A stretch of 64,000 bases of DNA from NCBI GenBank assembly GCA_031400715.1, contig JANNQK010000264.1:12685-76684 (forward strand), written 5' to 3'. Positions 42,734 to 52,700 of this stretch are shown piece by piece (position 1 is the stretch's first letter; each line of letters begins with the position of its first letter). Both the position numbers and the translations under genes were made by a program. The notes under the pieces are model-generated. The model made no database searches. It was not told where the DNA came from and saw only the letters and a list, made by a program, of their open reading frames with translations. Origin of the DNA: VFMC01 sp031400715 (GTDB taxonomy: Bacteria > Actinomycetota > Acidimicrobiia > Acidimicrobiales > Ilumatobacteraceae).

Positions 42734-43255
42734 ATGGCGACCCTCGTGCTCACGGTGATCGGCGACGACCGATCAGGTCTTGTCTCTGCACTCTCGGGCG
42801 TGATCGCGGCCCACGGCGGCAGCTGGGAACGCAGCCAGATGGCGCGCCTCGCCGGCAAGTTCGCCGGCATCGTGCTCGTCACGGTGCCCGACAGCCGCGC
42901 CGACGAACTGATCCGGCAGTTGCAACCGCTGCGGTCCGATGGGCTGCTCGATGTCACCGCTGAACGCAGTCACGATGCCGACAGCCCGTCGAGCGCGACG
43001 AGGCTGTCGCTCGAGCTGGTCGGCGCCGACCGACCTGGCATCGTGCACGACATCTCCCGCGTCCTCGCCACTCGAGGCGTGAGCATCGAGGAACTGCGAA
43101 CCGCGACCCGTGAGGCGCCGATGACCGGCGGCATGCTGTTCGAGGCACGCGCCACGCTCCTCGCACCGTCGGGCGTTCCGATCGGCGACCTGCGCGAGGT
43201 GCTCGAACAACTCGCCAACGAGCTGATGGTCGACATCGAGCTCACCCCCGACTGA
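42734..43255 (+). CDS. Tandem ACT-domain protein (GcvR-like)
   Basis: A 173-residue protein with two ACT domains: LVLTVIGDDRSGLVSALSGVIAAHGGSW and, from about residue 90, LSLELVGADRPGIVHDISRVLATRGVSIEEL. The layout is that of the glycine-cleavage repressor GcvR: amino-acid sensing without a DNA-binding domain. The ligand is not known. It probably has its own leaderless transcript. Confidence 0.87.
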   Translation: MATLVLTVIGDDRSGLVSALSGVIAAHGGSWERSQMARLAGKFAGIVLVTVPDSRADELIRQLQPLRSDGLLDVTAERSHDADSPSSATRLSLELVGADRPGIVHDISRVLATRGVSIEELRTATREAPMTGGMLFEARATLLAPSGVPIGDLREVLEQLANELMVDIELTPD

Positions 43256-43304
43256 GCACGTGCGGTGGTTGTCGACACCGCTGCGGGGTGTGAGCGCGAC
43301 ATCG

Positions 43305-43310
43305 TACGAT
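43305..43310 (+). promoter_or_regulatory. Leaderless -10 element (TACGAT)
   Basis: TACGAT followed by 7 nt and ATG 43318. Confidence 0.5.
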
Positions 43311-43317
43311 CGGCGCA

Positions 43318-43584
43318 ATGTGCCGCAACATCACCACGCTGCGCGGGCTCGATCCGGGGGCGACTCCGGTGGAGATCGAAGCCGCCGCCCGTCAGTACGT
43401 CCGCAAGGTGAGCGGGGTGCAGAGCACGTCGGTCGCCACCATCGAGGCCTTCGAGCGGGCCGTCCGGGTGATCGCCGACGCGACCACTCAGCTGCTCGTC
43501 GAGCTGCCACCGCGCAAGCAACCACCGCCCACGGTGCCGCCGCTGCGACGCATCGCGATCAGGCAGGCCGCCACCGCGACGTGA
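43318..43584 (+). CDS. DUF2277 family protein
   Basis: An 88-residue protein beginning MCRNITTLRGLDPGATPVE, with the conserved YVRKVSG block and AFERAVRVIADAT that define DUF2277. Function unknown; the invariant early Cys suggests metal or cofactor contact. It ends 4 bp from the stop of the convergent YczE-like gene. Confidence 0.9.
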   Translation: MCRNITTLRGLDPGATPVEIEAAARQYVRKVSGVQSTSVATIEAFERAVRVIADATTQLLVELPPRKQPPPTVPPLRRIAIRQAATAT

Positions 43585-43588
43585 CGGC

Positions 43589-44221
43589 TCAGATGTCGAC
43601 GACCACCAGGCGCGGCGGGGTGTAGTGCAGCCTGCGGAGGCCGAACTTCACCATCGGCGCCATCACCAACACCCACACGAACGTGCCGACGCCGAACGCG
43701 CCGCCCGCAATCGCACCGATCACGACGGGCAGTCCATCGCTGATCCATCGGGCAGGCACCACGTCCATCCCTCGCGCCACCAAGCCGAGCATCAGCACCT
43801 CCGTCGGCCCAGGGCCGAGCTCGGTGGGGATCACCAGGCAGATCGCCACGGCGATGATGAGCAGCCCGCCGACGAACAGGGGGATGCGTGACGCGAGGAG
43901 CTCCTGTTCGGGGATGAGGTCGAGCACGAGGTTGACGAGTGGACCGATCACCAACGTGCCGGCGATGCAGGCCCACCCGAGCCGAGCTCCCATGGCTCGG
44001 CCGACACCGAAGAACACGATCGAGTTGACGATGAAGCAGACCCCGAACGACCATCCGGCCCACTCGCTGAGCCCGGTGTTCAACACGTCGAACGGCGATG
44101 CGCCGAGCTCCGCTCGAAGGATCATCGGGATGCCCACACCCACCGCTGCCCATGATGCGAACAACCGGGTGAGGCGGCTCGGGGTCGACAGCCGGTGCTG
44201 GCTGGAGTCGTCGGGGCGCAC
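43589..44221 (-). CDS. YczE/YitT-like membrane protein
   Basis: A 210-residue protein, GTG 44221. Five or six hydrophobic segments, with the conserved IPMILRAELGASPFDVLNTGL, VIPTELGPGPTEVLMLGLV and TELGPGP type motifs of the YczE family (BacE-like membrane proteins of unknown transport role). It is third in line after the PIG-L and aminotransferase genes, 47 bp from the latter, and may also have its own promoter (TACCGT, 8 nt upstream, at 44230-44235). The long upstream frame is antisense-like. Confidence 0.78.
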   Translation of the reverse strand: MRPDDSSQHRLSTPSRLTRLFASWAAVGVGIPMILRAELGASPFDVLNTGLSEWAGWSFGVCFIVNSIVFFGVGRAMGARLGWACIAGTLVIGPLVNLVLDLIPEQELLASRIPLFVGGLLIIAVAICLVIPTELGPGPTEVLMLGLVARGMDVVPARWISDGLPVVIGAIAGGAFGVGTFVWVLVMAPMVKFGLRRLHYTPPRLVVVDI

Positions 44222-44268
44222 GCTGGTCGACGGTATCGGTGTGTGACCGAACCTCCACGAGCGCGGTG

Positions 44269-45495
44269 TCAGGCTGCGAGGATCGCTGCGGCGTGTCGTT
44301 GGATCCGCTCGACCGCAGCGGCGATCTGCAACGTCGCCGACTCGTCTGCCAGCAGCGCACGGTGCTGGAGCCACACGGTGCTCGCCGCGACGTGGTCGGC
44401 GTGAGGGACGTGGAGCGAGGTCCAATCCTGGGCGGACGGCACCTCGCGCAGGCGCGGCCCGAGATTGCCGGTCCGGAACACGGCGAGATTCTCCAGCGCC
44501 GGGTAGCTCACGCCCATCGGCGCCCGCTCGGCAACGAGCGCGGCTTCGAATCGAGGCAGTGGCATCCCCGCGAACGCCGCAGCGTCGTAGTGGAAGACGA
44601 AGCAGTAGTAGCCCTGACTGTCCATGCGGGGGTCGCGGGTCGGCGTGCGTATGCCGTCGATCTGATCGAGCGCAGCGCTCAAGGCGTTCGCACGCAGATT
44701 CCGGACCGCGTGCTGTTCGGGAAAGCGGGCGAGTTGAGCGCGCAGGATCGCCCCCTGCCACTCCGTCATCCTCAGGTTCGAGCCGTACGTGGCGTGGTGG
44801 TAGAACCACTCGCCCTTCACCCGACCACAGTCGGCGTAGGCCCACGCCGCATCGCGCAGTGCCTCGTCGTTGCAGATGAGCGCCCCGCCCTCTCCGGCGG
44901 TCATGAGCTTCGATCGCTGCATCGAGAAGCTGCCGAAATCGCCCCAGCTCCCCACCCCGCGACCGCGCCAGGTGGTGCCGTGGGCGTGGGCGCAGTCTTC
45001 GACCAACCGGAGGTCTCGTCGCGCGCACAGGTCGGTCAGGGCATCGAGATCGGCCGCTGCTCCGGCCACGTGCACGGCGACGATGGCCCGCGTGCGAGGC
45101 GTGATCGCTGCCTCGGCGGCGGCGACATCGATGCAGAGCGTGTCTGGATCGATGTCGACCAGCACCGGCATGGCATTGACCGCGAGCACTGCCGACGCTG
45201 ACGCGACGAACGTCATCGCCGGAACGATCACTTCGTCGCCCTGGCCGATGTCGCATGCGGCCAGAGCGGCTTCGAGGGTGTGCGTGCCATTGGTGAGCGC
45301 GAGCCCGAAGCGCGCGCCCTGGTACGCGGCGAACTCGGCTGCGAACGTCGCCGCCTGGTCACCGTTGCCCTGCCACCAGCCGCCCGCGTCGAGCACTCCC
45401 AGCAGCAACTCGCGTTCGCTGTCGTCCCACACCGGCCAGCGGGGGTACTGCGGACACAGTGGGGTGCCTCCCAGCACGGCTGGCTGATCGTTCAC
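44269..45495 (-). CDS. DegT/DnrJ/EryC1-type sugar aminotransferase
   Basis: A 408-residue PLP enzyme. GTG 45495 follows a GGAGGACC ribosome site. Key features: TNGTHTLEAAL (phosphate-binding loop), PAMTFVASASAV, VEDCAHAHG (Asp167), and the PLP lysine Lys196 in SMQRSKLMTAGEGG. The pattern is closest to the secondary-metabolism branch (inosose/amino-sugar aminotransferases). It adds an amino group to a keto-sugar or keto-cyclitol. It lies 13 bp after the PIG-L deacetylase gene, in an operon. Confidence 0.9.
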   Translation of the reverse strand: MNDQPAVLGGTPLCPQYPRWPVWDDSERELLLGVLDAGGWWQGNGDQAATFAAEFAAYQGARFGLALTNGTHTLEAALAACDIGQGDEVIVPAMTFVASASAVLAVNAMPVLVDIDPDTLCIDVAAAEAAITPRTRAIVAVHVAGAAADLDALTDLCARRDLRLVEDCAHAHGTTWRGRGVGSWGDFGSFSMQRSKLMTAGEGGALICNDEALRDAAWAYADCGRVKGEWFYHHATYGSNLRMTEWQGAILRAQLARFPEQHAVRNLRANALSAALDQIDGIRTPTRDPRMDSQGYYCFVFHYDAAAFAGMPLPRFEAALVAERAPMGVSYPALENLAVFRTGNLGPRLREVPSAQDWTSLHVPHADHVAASTVWLQHRALLADESATLQIAAAVERIQRHAAAILAA

Positions 45496-45508
45496 GTTGG
45501 TCCTCCGT

Positions 45509-46384
45509 TCACGACGCTCCTCCATCTCCGACTCGCTGTCCCCATCGTCGGAGCACCTGCTCCAGACCTCCGAAGGTGACCACTCGGAACTCCTCGGCTG
45601 CTGCAACGCCGTACTCGGCCCCGATGCGGGTGGCGCCGGCTCGCAGCAGTGGCTCCATCAGCGGCTGCGGGTCACCCGACACGACGACCTGTTCGGCAAT
45701 CGGCAGCCTCCAGCCACCGGTGTCGGCCTGCAGCACCAATTGGCGGGCGTAGTTCCGGAGCATGGTGCGATGTGCACAGCCCGCAGCGATCTTCCGGTCG
45801 AGCGTGGCCGAGACGTCGATCACATCGGTCACGTCCATCACCCGTCGGCCGAAGTACCAACGTTCGAACGCGCCGTGCGGCCGCAGACCTTCGTCGAGGT
45901 GGTCCGGATGATGGAGGTCGAACTGGCTGGTCCAGAAGGCCTCATCGGCGGCCCGCGCCACTTGCACGTGGTCTTGGTTGTCCTCGCCGAACATGCTGAA
46001 CGGATCGAAGGTCACCAGCGCATACGGGCGGTGGGTGCGAACCTGACGGATGATCTGCTCCCGCAGCGTCACCTCGCTCACGTCGGCGAGAACGTCCGTC
46101 GCGTATCCGAGTTCCACGATGTGTGCGACGCCGAGCACGTCGCAGGCCCGTCGGAACTCGGCGGCGTTCGCCTCGATCGTCTCCTCCTCTGTCAATCCGA
46201 TCGAGTCCCAGCGGTCATCGGTGACCCGCACGACCACCACCCGCCAACCCGCATCCGACCATGCGGCCACCGTGCCGCCCAGGAACAAGGCGACGTCGTC
46301 GGCATGTGCGACCACCACCAGCACCACTCTGCCCTCACCCGCCGGCCCTCCGGTGCTCGGGTGAACGGGTCTGATCGTCGCCAC
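45509..46384 (-). CDS. PIG-L family deacetylase
   Basis: A 291-residue protein. The metal motif AHADD (His27, Asp29, Asp30) corresponds to AHPDDE of the family, but the following Glu is Val31. A later NQDH supplies the usual third His. Members deacetylate N-acetyl sugars (MshB-type) or aminoglycoside precursors. The start codon GTG 46384 is probably leaderless. The gene is the first of an operon with the aminotransferase and is divergent from the dehydrogenase. Confidence 0.87.
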   Translation of the reverse strand: MATIRPVHPSTGGPAGEGRVVLVVVAHADDVALFLGGTVAAWSDAGWRVVVVRVTDDRWDSIGLTEEETIEANAAEFRRACDVLGVAHIVELGYATDVLADVSEVTLREQIIRQVRTHRPYALVTFDPFSMFGEDNQDHVQVARAADEAFWTSQFDLHHPDHLDEGLRPHGAFERWYFGRRVMDVTDVIDVSATLDRKIAAGCAHRTMLRNYARQLVLQADTGGWRLPIAEQVVVSGDPQPLMEPLLRAGATRIGAEYGVAAAEEFRVVTFGGLEQVLRRWGQRVGDGGAS

Positions 46385-46390
46385 GGAGCG

Positions 46391-46400
46391 ATCGTATGCT
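46391..46400. promoter_or_regulatory. Overlapping divergent leaderless promoters
   Basis: Plus strand: TATGCT (46395-46400), 6 nt, ATG 46407. Minus strand: TACGAT (46396-46391), 6 nt, GTG 46384. The two -10 hexamers share two bases, and only 22 bp separate the start codons, so the two transcripts would start back-to-back. Confidence 0.6.
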
Positions 46401-46406
46401 CACTCC

Positions 46407-47462
46407 ATGCACGAGCTGGGGGCGGAGGGAATCGGCTCGCCGTTCCCATACGAAGAGGTGGATGCGGTGGAGGCGCTCCACGGTCTGGGCACGCCACTCG
46501 TGGTGTGCGCCAACGATCCGCCGTGGAGTCGACTCGCTCCCGCGCTGCCCACACCGGTTGCCATGGTCGAGTCGTGGAACATGGATCTCCTCCATCTCGA
46601 GCAGACCGTGACCTCGCTGCGTGAGGCCCATCCACCGGACGCGCTCGCCGCGTCGACGGTCGTGGGCATCGGCGGGGGAACGGCGCTCGACACCGCCAAG
46701 TTCGTCGCGTGGCAGCTCGGGTTGCCGCTGGTGCAGGTGCCGTCGATCACGTCGGTCGATGCTGGTTTCACCGATGCCATCGGCGTGCGAGACGGGGGCA
46801 ACGTTCGCTACATCGCCAACATCGTCCCGCAACTCGTGGTTCTCGATCTTGCCCTCGTGCTCAGCGCTCCTGCGCATCTCAATCGGGCAGGGATCGGTGA
46901 CATCTTGTCGTGCCACACGGGACTCTTCGATTGGCGTCTCGCCTCCGATGCCGGTCACGGCGCTGCATGGAACGACCGTCTGGCCGCGCTGGGCACCACG
47001 TTGCTCGACGAGCTCGAGGCTGTCGCCGATGAGGTCGGAGCGGTCACGGAAGCAGGGGTGCGATGGATCGCGAGTGCCTACCGGCGTATCGGTGCCGCCT
47101 GCGCCTGGGCCGGGCACAGCAGATTCGAAGAGGGCAGTGAGCACTTCTGGGCGTACTCGTACGAGCACCGAACCGGGGCCCATCCGGTGCATGGCGAGAT
47201 CATCGCCTGTGCGGTGTGCGCGCTCGCTCACGTGCAGGGCAACGACCCCGAACGGGCACGAGACATCGTCGTTCGGTCCATGGCCCGCGCTCATCCCGAC
47301 GACATCGCCGTCGCGGAGGCCGACTTCCGCGTCTGTCTCGCCGGGCTGTCCGCATTCGCCCGCGAGCGGGAGCTCGATGTGTCGGTGGTCGATCTGCGTC
47401 CGATCACCGAACGTCAGGTCGACGCGGCGTGGGCCTTCGCGTCGAGCCTTCCGCGGCGCTGA
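46407..47462 (+). CDS. Iron-containing ADH / glycerol-1-phosphate dehydrogenase-fold enzyme
   Basis: A 351-residue protein. The NAD(P)-binding GIGGGTALDTAK (87-98), PSITSVDAGFTDA and LNRAGIGD (Asp165), with His246 (SEHFW) and His262 (VHGE) as further metal ligands, are the layout of the G1P dehydrogenase/iron-ADH/dehydroquinate-synthase superfamily. It is an alcohol-ketone enzyme on a phosphorylated or free polyol. The exact substrate is unknown, but its context with an aminotransferase and a deacetylase suggests supply of a keto substrate. Confidence 0.85.
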   Translation: MHELGAEGIGSPFPYEEVDAVEALHGLGTPLVVCANDPPWSRLAPALPTPVAMVESWNMDLLHLEQTVTSLREAHPPDALAASTVVGIGGGTALDTAKFVAWQLGLPLVQVPSITSVDAGFTDAIGVRDGGNVRYIANIVPQLVVLDLALVLSAPAHLNRAGIGDILSCHTGLFDWRLASDAGHGAAWNDRLAALGTTLLDELEAVADEVGAVTEAGVRWIASAYRRIGAACAWAGHSRFEEGSEHFWAYSYEHRTGAHPVHGEIIACAVCALAHVQGNDPERARDIVVRSMARAHPDDIAVAEADFRVCLAGLSAFARERELDVSVVDLRPITERQVDAAWAFASSLPRR

Positions 47463-47522
47463 GCGATCGATCCGAGTGCGACGTGCCCACCCGGGGTGGC
47501 AGCCGGCACTCCGATGAACCGT

Positions 47523-47579
47523 GTGGGACTCGGGTTGGAGTGTGGGACTCGGGTCGAGGTGTGGGACTCGGGTCAGGTG
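47523..47579. repeat. 19-bp tandem repeat, three copies
   Basis: Each copy begins GTGGGACTCGGGT, and the third runs into the stop codon of the minus-strand lipoprotein gene. It sits between two convergent genes where a terminator would be expected. Confidence 0.85.
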
Positions 47580-48328
47580 GTGAGGGCCGCGGTGTACAGG
47601 TCACCGAGATCGGCGACGTCGGTGATCTGATCGACCGGAGGGCCGTCGATCGTGATCTCGTCGAACTCGAGCACGTCGAACACCACGGGCCGTGTCTGCG
47701 ATGCGTTGTCGCTCTCGAACCGCACGAGTCGGCCGTCGTCGGCGGCCAGCCAGTAGACGGCCCGCTCCCCGTATCGAAGCACCACCACCTCCACACCGCG
47801 CAGCGTGTCGTTGCGCAGGAACGCCGATCCGGGCTCCTGCTCGATCAGCAGGGGGTTGTCGCGCTGTTCGGCAGCCAATCCCGTCACCAGTGCCAACGCC
47901 TGATCGAGTTGGCGGCCCACCGGGTCGGGGTCACGAACCACCCACGGGACCGCTGGCTGTCCCGCCTGCTCGAGCAGTGGTGCCAGGTCGTTGCGTGCCT
48001 CCAGCACTGCGTCATCGGACCAGAACACCTCGCGAACGCCTTGCTCCACGTTGCGCGTGCTCACCTGTGCATGTCCGCGGTGCTCGCTCCAGTCGACCTC
48101 ACCTTGCAGGTTGATCGTGGCGCCGTCGCCCACCTGCACCGCGAGCTGGAAGCTGGCGCCGCCGCGTTCCACGTTCTGGAACAGCACGTTGGCGAGCATC
48201 GCCGACTCCTCCGAGGTGAGGGGTCGCTCGGTCGGTTCGACTGCGTCGCCGCCGCAGGCAGCCAGAGCGAGAGCGCACAGGGTGATCGCAGCCCATGGTC
48301 GAGCGCCCCTCATCGCGCGGGTCTCCAT
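47573..48328 (-). CDS. LprG/LppX-like lipoprotein
   Basis: A 251-residue lipoprotein with ALAAC lipobox. The mature part has alternating strands and helices (GGASFQLAVQVGDGATINLQGEVDW, VREVFWSDD, YWLAADDGRLVRFE) like the LppX/LprAFG family, which carries lipids across the envelope. ATG 48328 lies 10 nt after the previous stop; ATG 48313 is equally close to the signal. It is translated with the beta-helix gene. Confidence 0.72.
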   Translation of the reverse strand: METRAMRGARPWAAITLCALALAACGGDAVEPTERPLTSEESAMLANVLFQNVERGGASFQLAVQVGDGATINLQGEVDWSEHRGHAQVSTRNVEQGVREVFWSDDAVLEARNDLAPLLEQAGQPAVPWVVRDPDPVGRQLDQALALVTGLAAEQRDNPLLIEQEPGSAFLRNDTLRGVEVVVLRYGERAVYWLAADDGRLVRFESDNASQTRPVVFDVLEFDEITIDGPPVDQITDVADLGDLYTAALTT

Positions 48329-48338
48329 CGATCGGGTC

Positions 48339-49640
48339 TCATCGCTCGGGCACCCGGATCGAGGCGAGATCGACCGCGGGCGGGATCGGGGAGGCCGATG
48401 TCCAGGGAGCCGTCGCAGCGTCCGGCATCGATGGTTGTGCCGAGGGCGCCGGTACGTCGCGGTAGTCGATGCCCTCTGGAGGCGGTGGCTGCTCCCAGAC
48501 CACCGCCGCGACCGGGGTTCGCGAGCCAGGGCATGGGAGGAGCGCTTCGATCGCTTCCGGCAACGACGTCGTGAAGGTGTTGCCGGCAAAGCAGTTCGCT
48601 GCGGAATGATCGATCGACGGGTCGGGTAGGTAGAGCAGGTCGAGCGAGTTGTCCTCGAGCACGTTGCCTTCGATGCTGTTTCGTTCGGGTGTGTAGATGC
48701 CGAGGCGGACGACGCCGATCCCGTACGAGCTGTGCCCACTGACGCGGTTGCGCAGCACGGTGTTCGCAGTGCCGCCGCCGATGGCGATACCACCCCCGAA
48801 GAAACCGTTCGCGATCGCTGGCGTCGCAGCCTCGGCATTGTCGACCACGAGGTTGCCGGCGATCACCGTTTCGACCTGAGGCGCGAGCAGTTCGGCCTGC
48901 TGGGAGTTCGGCGTCATCCCCAGGCGGTTGTGAGCGAACACCGAGTCGATCACGTAGACGCCGCCCGAGGCGTTGGTGCCGTAGTAGCCGATCGCGTTGT
49001 ACTCCGCCACGGAGTCGCGCACCACCACATCGCACGGCTTGCACTGCCCGACATAGATCCCCGAGTCGGGATGGCCGCTGACGTACACCCGCTCGATCAA
49101 CCCACCGCGCGACGCAAACGCATACACGCCGTACAGCCCGTTGTTGTGGGCCGTGACCCAGCTGACCCGGTAGCCATCGAGCGTGTTGCCTCCGCTGCCG
49201 TACGCCGTGTCCGGATCGCGTGATCCGTCGGCCTCGGTCGAGCCGTTGAAGAGCACGCCGTTCTGTTGGTACCGGCGAACGGTCAGGTTCTCGACGCCGA
49301 CTCCGTCGGCAGTGACGGCGACGCCGTTCGGCAAGCGGTCCTGCCCATCGAGCACCACCAGGTTCCGATCGGTACCGCGCAGGACGATTCCGTCGGTCTC
49401 GACGACCACGGCCTCGTGGTACTCGCCAGGCGAGATCAGCACCAGATCGCCGGGTCGCGCCTCGTCGACGGCCGCTTGGATGGTGGCGTACTGCTGGGGC
49501 ACCCGGCGTACCGAGACCTGGTCGTTCTTGTCGTTCCCGCACGAGGTGAGGCCACCGGCGAGCACCGCAGCGATCAGGGCGACACCGATCGGACGGCACC
49601 GATGCCGCAGGACAGCGGAGTCTCTGAGCAGGGATGTCAC
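48339..49640 (-). CDS. Lipoprotein with right-handed beta-helix
   Basis: A 433-residue lipoprotein (lipobox LTSC near residue 33 from GTG 49640; ATG 49697 gives a longer form). The mature chain has TIQAAVDEARPGDLVLISPGEYHEAV, then repeated VVRDSVAEYN, GVYVIDSVFAHN and NTVLRNRVSGHSSYGIGV rungs, a pectate-lyase/NosD type parallel beta-helix. It may bind or cut a polysaccharide; no catalytic site is evident. The gene is divergent from the 8-kb adhesin gene and followed by an LppX-like gene, so all three may serve one surface structure. Confidence 0.8.
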   Translation of the reverse strand: MTSLLRDSAVLRHRCRPIGVALIAAVLAGGLTSCGNDKNDQVSVRRVPQQYATIQAAVDEARPGDLVLISPGEYHEAVVVETDGIVLRGTDRNLVVLDGQDRLPNGVAVTADGVGVENLTVRRYQQNGVLFNGSTEADGSRDPDTAYGSGGNTLDGYRVSWVTAHNNGLYGVYAFASRGGLIERVYVSGHPDSGIYVGQCKPCDVVVRDSVAEYNAIGYYGTNASGGVYVIDSVFAHNRLGMTPNSQQAELLAPQVETVIAGNLVVDNAEAATPAIANGFFGGGIAIGGGTANTVLRNRVSGHSSYGIGVVRLGIYTPERNSIEGNVLEDNSLDLLYLPDPSIDHSAANCFAGNTFTTSLPEAIEALLPCPGSRTPVAAVVWEQPPPPEGIDYRDVPAPSAQPSMPDAATAPWTSASPIPPAVDLASIRVPER

Positions 49641-49743
49641 TCCGGATCTCAAGAATTTCTCACCTTCTGCGTCGAACTTGACGATATCAGGAGGCATTTC
49701 GCGCCGGATCGATGCTGCGCCAGGGCAGCGCCGGAGCGAACGG

Positions 49744-52700
49744 GTGGAATCGATCGTGAACGAAGCTGAACCCAAGGTCGAACGCGCGTGGTGGACCGTC
49801 GCTGCGATCTCGGTCGGTCTGGCCTACCTCGGGTGGCGTTCGGTCGCCACCCTCGACGGCGTGCCGGCATGGTTGGGCTGGCCGGTGCTCGGCATCGAGG
49901 CGTTGGGGGTGCTCGGGGTGATCATCCTCCTGCTCGGCCTGGCTCGACAACCGCTGCACACAGACGGCACCGCTCACGCGACCGCGAAGGCAGATGTCAT
50001 CGTTCGAGTCGAGGCCGAGCCACTCGGCCGGATCGCTGCCACCCTCGCCGGCCTCCGCCGTGCGGAGAACGTCGCGTCCACCACGATCCTCACCTTCAGC
50101 GAGCGCGAAGACGTGCGTCACCTGGCCGCAGAGCACGGCATCGAGGTGTACTACGTCGATCCCGAGGTCGACGCGACCGGACTGCAGATGGCCCTTCGGG
50201 TCGGCAAGAGTCCGTTCCTCGTCATCCTCGATGCCGGCGATGTGCCGATGCCGAACATGGCCGACGTGCTCGTCCGCCACGCCTACGACGGCCGCATCGC
50301 CGGCGTGCGCGGCGCGGTCGACAGCTGGGCCACCGATTCGGCAGAGCACGACTCGCGCGGGAATCATCTCCTCCGCTTCGAACGCGAGGTGCTCTACCCG
50401 GCTGCCGGTCGTGCCGCCGTGTTGCATGGTTCTGGCGTGCTGTTGCGCCGATGGGCGATCGAGCATGTCGGTGTGCCGAAGGGTCCCCGCCGCACGGTCG
50501 AGCTGCGCTTGTCGATGCGCCTCCGCAAGGCCGGCCTCGAAGTCGTCGCCCCGGCCGATCCGGTGCTCGTCTCCGTCTACGCCGCCAACACCGCGGCAGC
50601 GGTCGCACTCGAGCGTCGCCGCGACACCGCCGCTGCCGTGCGGATGCTGCGATCCACCGATGGGCCGCTCTTGGCCCGGGGCCTCCAGTGGCGCGATCGC
50701 ATCGCCTTGCTGGCCACGTTCGTGCGACCGTTGTCCGGCATCCGTCGGGCGTTGTTCGTCACCGCGATCGTCGCATCGTTGCTCAGTGGCGAGTTGCCGA
50801 TGCGTGGACCGGTGTTGGGATTCGTCGTTCTGTGGCTGCCGTGGATGCTGCTGCAGTCGATCGCACTGCGCGTGGCGTCGCTCGGACGGCTCGATTGGGG
50901 AGACAGCGCCCGTTGGTCGTTCAGCACGATGGGCTCGTCGGTCGCGGCACTGTTCGGCGCTGGCGATCCCGTGATCGGTGCAGGGCGGAACCAACCTCGG
51001 CACGGAGCCTTCAGGGAGTTCACGTCGAACCGGCCGATCACCGCGACCCTCGCCGGTCTGGCCGTTGTGGTGCCGTTCGTCGCGATCAGCGATCGCTTCA
51101 CCGGGTGGTTGCCGCCGATGCCGATCGCCGAGCGGGCGGCGCTGCTCGCCGTCACGATGTGGGCGATCGCAGTGATGCTCGACGTGATGCGCTGTCTGAA
51201 CGGTGCTCGACAGCTCCGGAGGGCGCCTCGCATCGCCACCGAGTTCCCCGGCAGCGTCGGTGACCTCGGAGCGACCATCATCGATCTCACGCCCTACGGC
51301 GCCGGCGCGATCACCGATGAACCGGTCGACGTCGGCCAGGAGGTGCATGTCTGCTTCGATGTCCCGAGCGCGCAGGATCGCACATCCGTCGTCGCAGTCG
51401 GTGTTGTCCGGAGCGTGCGCACCACCCCGCACGGCACGGTCAGCGGCATCGAGTTCGTCTCGATGGACGACGCGTCGAGCGATGCGCTCTTCGAGTACTG
51501 CGAGGTCATCCACTCCCAGGACCACTTCGCAACCAGATCACGAAGCCGAGCCGAGCGACGCGCCCAGCCGCAGATCCCGCGGGTCATGGTCCCATCGCGG
51601 CGCATGGGTGTGCGCCTCTCGGCAGCACTCGTGCTCCTCGGTGTCGTCGTGGCCACGGCTCCACCGTTTCGCTCCATCGAGGCTGCCCCCGTCGCTGCCG
51701 GCGGCGCGATCACCGTGACGATGTTCCAGGACCACAACGCGAACGGGATCCGGAACCTGGCCGCCGACACCACGAATCCCGCGCTCGACACCGGCGTGCC
51801 CGGAGCGACGGTGACCGCCACCTGTCTCACCGACGACGGTGGAGACACCACGGCCGGCACGGGCGACGGAGAGACCTACTCGTCGGCCGTCACCGCGGTC
51901 GACGCAGGCGGAGGGGTGTACGACCTGACGAACCTTCCGGGGACCCCCTGTCGCATCGAAGTGACTGCGCTTCCCGCAGGGTTCGAGCCGGGACCGCTCG
52001 GTGTGGACAACGGAGGCCTCGTTCAGTTCGCAGGTGCGGGTGCAGCGGTGAGCATCGGGGTGAACCGCCCGGACGAGTTCTGCCAGGACAACCCGACGCT
52101 CGTCACCAGCTGCATGACCTTCGGCGATCCCGCGTATGGCGCCGGTGCAGACTTCGCGACGATCAAGTCGTTCTCGTACAACGCCAGCGGCTCGCTGTGG
52201 GGTGGACCTGTCCCGACGGAGACGCCCGTCACCCTGGCGACGAACAAGGAGATCGGCAGCGTGTTCGGGCTCGAGTACCAGCGCGCCGCGCGAACGCTGT
52301 ACCTCGCCGCGTACACGAAGGTCTACGCCGGATTCGGGCCCGGTGGTCCGGGGGCGATCTACCAGATCGATCCGAGCACCGGCGGGGCGACCATGTTCGC
52401 CACGATCCCGAACGCGGGCAGCCTGCCCGCCAGGGCCGGGTATGCGCCGAACCCGAACTCGGTGTCGGGTGATTGGTTGCAGGACGGCCAGTACTGGAAC
52501 GCCGTCGGAACGACCTCGCTCGGCGATCTCCAGCTCTCGCCCGACGGTTCGACGCTGTGGGTCGTGAACCTGGCGGATCGCCAGCTCTACCCAGTCGACA
52601 CCGCGACGGCAACGGTCGGCACTCCTGTGGCCATCCCGCTCGCCGTCGGTGCCGTGGGCGCGTGCGCCGCTCCCGATGTTCGACCTTTCGGACTCGGCCG

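Noticed and set aside
49183..49743. Longer N-terminus for the giant adhesin
   Set aside because: This part is antisense to the beta-helix lipoprotein gene and lacks coding character. GTG 49744 has a proper ribosome site and starts just before the first membrane helix.
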